The notes under the pieces were generated by a model. The model had not been told where the DNA came from. It worked only from the letters and a program-made list of their open reading frames with translations, and searched no databases. Positions 7,339 to 8,258 of a stretch of 8,258 bases of DNA are shown one piece after another. Location of the stretch: positions 1-8,258 of the forward strand of contig CALCSX010000317.1 in assembly GCA_937894165.1 (NCBI GenBank), in the 5' to 3' direction. The position numbers and the translations under genes are program-made. This DNA is from an uncultured Saprospiraceae bacterium. Its GTDB lineage: Bacteria > Bacteroidota > Bacteroidia > Chitinophagales > Saprospiraceae. Position 1 is the stretch's first letter; every line of letters starts with the position of its first letter.

Positions 7339-7611
7339 TTATTTGTTTAGAATGACTAGAATGTCGTCTTCACGCATAATTAAATAATCTTCTCCCTCAT
7401 AATTCAATTCCTGACCTGCATATTTGCCGTACAATACTGTATCTCCGGTTTGGACAGTCATTAAATTTCCATCTTTTCCCGGACCAACTGCAATAACTTC
7501 ACCTCTTTGAGGCTTTTCTTTTGCTGTGTCAGGAATAATAATTCCACTCTTTGTTTTCTCTTCTGCCTTTGCCGGCTTAATGACCACTCTATCATTGATT
7601 GGCTTCATCAT
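7339..7611 (-). CDS. groES: Co-chaperonin GroES (Hsp10)
   Basis: This 90-residue subunit forms a seven-member cap that closes the GroEL chamber and triggers folding. The family features are the N-terminal strand KPINDRVVIKP (3-13), the mobile loop at about 16-33 with the GroEL-contacting hydrophobic GIIIP (23-27), QRGEVIAVGPG (35-45) leading into the roof region, and the C-terminal MREDDILVILNK. The gene opens with two adjacent ATG codons (7611 and 7608), so the protein may be 89 or 90 residues. It is first in the groES-groEL operon and has a 294-bp upstream gap containing a sigma-54-like element and TGAC repeats. I see no CIRCE operator, so HrcA control is unlikely. Confidence 0.97.
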   Translation of the reverse strand: MMKPINDRVVIKPAKAEEKTKSGIIIPDTAKEKPQRGEVIAVGPGKDGNLMTVQTGDTVLYGKYAGQELNYEGEDYLIMREDDILVILNK

Positions 7612-7661
7612 ACTTATTAAATATTTTAGGTTAACTAATATTAAATTGCTATCTTAATATC

Positions 7662-7678
7662 TACACTTTTTATGCCAA
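7662..7678 (-). promoter_or_regulatory. Sigma-54-like -24/-12 element upstream of groES
   Basis: The minus strand reads TTGGCATAAAAAGTGTA. Against TTGGCAC-N5-TTGCW it matches the -24 half in six of seven positions and has the correct spacing, but the -12 half is GTGTA in place of TTGCA. The predicted start near 7651 would leave a leader of about 40 nt. No TAnnTTTG -7 box was found between groES and the secG terminator, which makes this the best promoter candidate there. Confidence 0.4.
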
Positions 7679-7681
7679 TAG

Positions 7682-7732
7682 GTCAGAACTGTCATAATTG
7701 CCGAACTGTTATGAATCTTCGTCATTAAGTCA
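7682..7732 (-). promoter_or_regulatory. TGAC-repeat cluster upstream of the groES promoter
   Basis: Four TGAC words on the minus strand (GTCA on plus) start at 7682, 7691, 7721 and 7729. The longer word GAACTGT is repeated at 7686-7692 and 7703-7709, 17 bp apart, and CATAA-N11-TTATG (7693-7713) is an inverted repeat within it. The position just behind the -24/-12-like element would suit an activator or heat-shock regulator. No protein can be named. Confidence 0.35.
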
Positions 7733-7763
7733 ATATTTACGGCGGTTGAAAAATAAGAATAAT

Positions 7764-7802
7764 TGCCAAATTGGCATTTTAACATTTTACTAAGCTAAAA
7801 TG
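7764..7802. repeat. Two adjacent short inverted repeats between secG and groES
   Basis: TGCCAA-A-TTGGCA (7764-7776) is a perfect 6-bp inverted repeat with a 1-nt centre. CATTTTA (7783-7789) and TAAAATG (7796-7802) form a perfect 7-bp inverted repeat with a 6-nt spacer. They lie roughly 150-190 bp upstream of groES, between the TGAC cluster and the secG terminator. Either could be a protein-binding site, but the function is unknown. Confidence 0.4.
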
Positions 7803-7851
7803 ACAAATTGAAATTTTAATATGGAAATCAGAATTGGAAAGCTAGTAAACT

Positions 7852-7884
7852 AAAAAACCTCATCAAAATTTATTGATGAGGTTC
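7852..7884 (-). terminator. Rho-independent terminator of secG
   Basis: AACCTCATCAA (7856-7866) and TTGATGAGGTT (7873-7883) form a perfect 11-bp stem with a 6-nt loop. In the minus-strand RNA the stem ends in a run of six U residues. It begins 22 nt past the secG stop and separates secG transcription from groES. Confidence 0.9.
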
Positions 7885-7905
7885 AAATTTTTCAAAAACT
7901 ATAAT

Positions 7906-8169
7906 TTATTGGGATAATAAATTCAGTGTATCTGACGGAGTAGTATTGGTATATACAGCTGTGGCAATGCATAGTGCAAATAAAGCAAAAGCCAAATACC
8001 AGGTTAATTTCTCAACAAAATCTGCAGATTTTGCAGCGCCGAAAATTTGATTAGCTCCTGTACCTCCAAATGTTGGATCCAATCCGCCTCCTTTAGGATT
8101 CTGAGATAAAATTACTATAGTCAACATCACACAAACCAGTGCAATTAAAATAGTTAGTAGCGTCAGCAT
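7906..8169 (-). CDS. secG: Preprotein translocase subunit SecG
   Basis: SecG is the small inner-membrane subunit of the SecYEG protein-export channel and assists SecA-driven translocation. The protein has 87 residues, typical of the family. It has two membrane segments, at about 3-22 and 55-73, joined by the conserved cytoplasmic loop LSQNPKGGGLDPTFGGTGANQIFG (21-44). This loop, with its SQ, KGGGL and FGG elements, is the SecG hallmark. The start codon lies 2 nt after the stop of an upstream reading frame, suggesting translational coupling. A strong terminator follows, so secG is the last gene of its operon and groES-groEL is transcribed separately. Confidence 0.95.
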   Translation of the reverse strand: MLTLLTILIALVCVMLTIVILSQNPKGGGLDPTFGGTGANQIFGAAKSADFVEKLTWYLAFALFALCIATAVYTNTTPSDTLNLLSQ

Positions 8170-8171
8170 TT

Positions 8172-8258
8172 TTATTTCTTTTGTATTTTTTTAATTATCT
8201 CCGCAAAGTAAACACTTTTTTCCGGAAATGCCAAACTTAATCGTTGATACATATCAAT
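8172..8258 (-). CDS. C-terminal 28 residues of an unidentified protein upstream of secG (partial)
   Basis: A minus-strand frame is open from the right window edge to a TAA at 8172-8174. It encodes 28 residues containing MYQRLSLAFPEKSVYFAEI and a lysine-rich end, IIKKIQKK. The composition is protein-like, with amphipathic helices such as those that end tetratricopeptide-type proteins. The stop is 2 nt before the secG ATG, the same spacing as between dusB and cca. These points support a real gene, but 28 codons could be open by chance. I do not assign a family. Confidence 0.55.
   Translation of the reverse strand: MDMYQRLSLAFPEKSVYFAEIIKKIQKK
8203..8235 (-). promoter_or_regulatory. Possible internal promoter for secG
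   Basis: The minus strand carries TTTGG (8235-8231) as a -33 element, then about 21 nt, then TACTTTG, a -7 box one base shorter than TAnnTTTG. It lies 34 nt upstream of secG. It overlaps the end of the upstream partial gene, so it is either an internal promoter or coincidence. Confidence 0.3.

Noticed and set aside
7612..7905. CIRCE/HrcA operator upstream of groES
   Set aside because: I looked for TTAGCACTC-N9-GAGTGCTAA and found nothing close.
8228..8258. Plus-strand ATG frame open to the right edge (MPNLIVDTYQ)
   Set aside because: It has only ten codons, and the opposite strand gives a more protein-like frame with operon spacing to secG.

Overview
The window looks like a chromosomal segment of a member of the phylum Bacteroidota. 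The supporting signs are AT-rich DNA, start codons without Shine-Dalgarno sequences, Bacteroidota-type TAnnTTTG-like -7 boxes, a DusB protein with the MEDVSDPPFR signature I associate with that phylum, and a separately transcribed groES-groEL unit next to secG. I cannot place it more finely from sequence alone. Every protein-coding gene can be assigned to a known family except a C-terminal fragment at the right edge. I see no tRNA, rRNA, insertion sequence, CRISPR array or phage gene.

Layout from left to right. Bases 1-380 (minus) hold the N-terminal part of an NhaD-type Na+/H+ antiporter that runs off the left edge. A divergent intergenic region follows. Bases 616-3089 (plus) hold dusB and a CCA-adding enzyme gene, separated by 2 nt and almost certainly co-transcribed; both products act on tRNA. 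One base later the strand switches. Bases 3091-5387 (minus) hold two full-length AI-2E (PerM/TqsA-like) family membrane proteins in tandem. Both are 349 aa, align without gaps and are about 63% identical by hand count, so they come from an old tandem duplication. Bases 5573-7611 (minus) hold groES-groEL with a strong terminator behind groEL. Bases 7852-8258 (minus) hold secG, its terminator, and the last 28 codons of a gene that ends 2 nt before secG.

Functionally this is a housekeeping neighbourhood: tRNA modification and maturation, protein folding, protein export, ion homeostasis and a pair of poorly understood transporters. No new multi-gene system is evident.

The least explained part is regulatory DNA. 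Inverted repeats have one arm beside or over the start codon of each AI-2E gene. There is a perfect 10-bp palindrome with 21-bp arm spacing upstream of the second copy. Upstream of groES there is a sigma-54-like -24/-12 element with a cluster of TGAC words, and no CIRCE element is visible.
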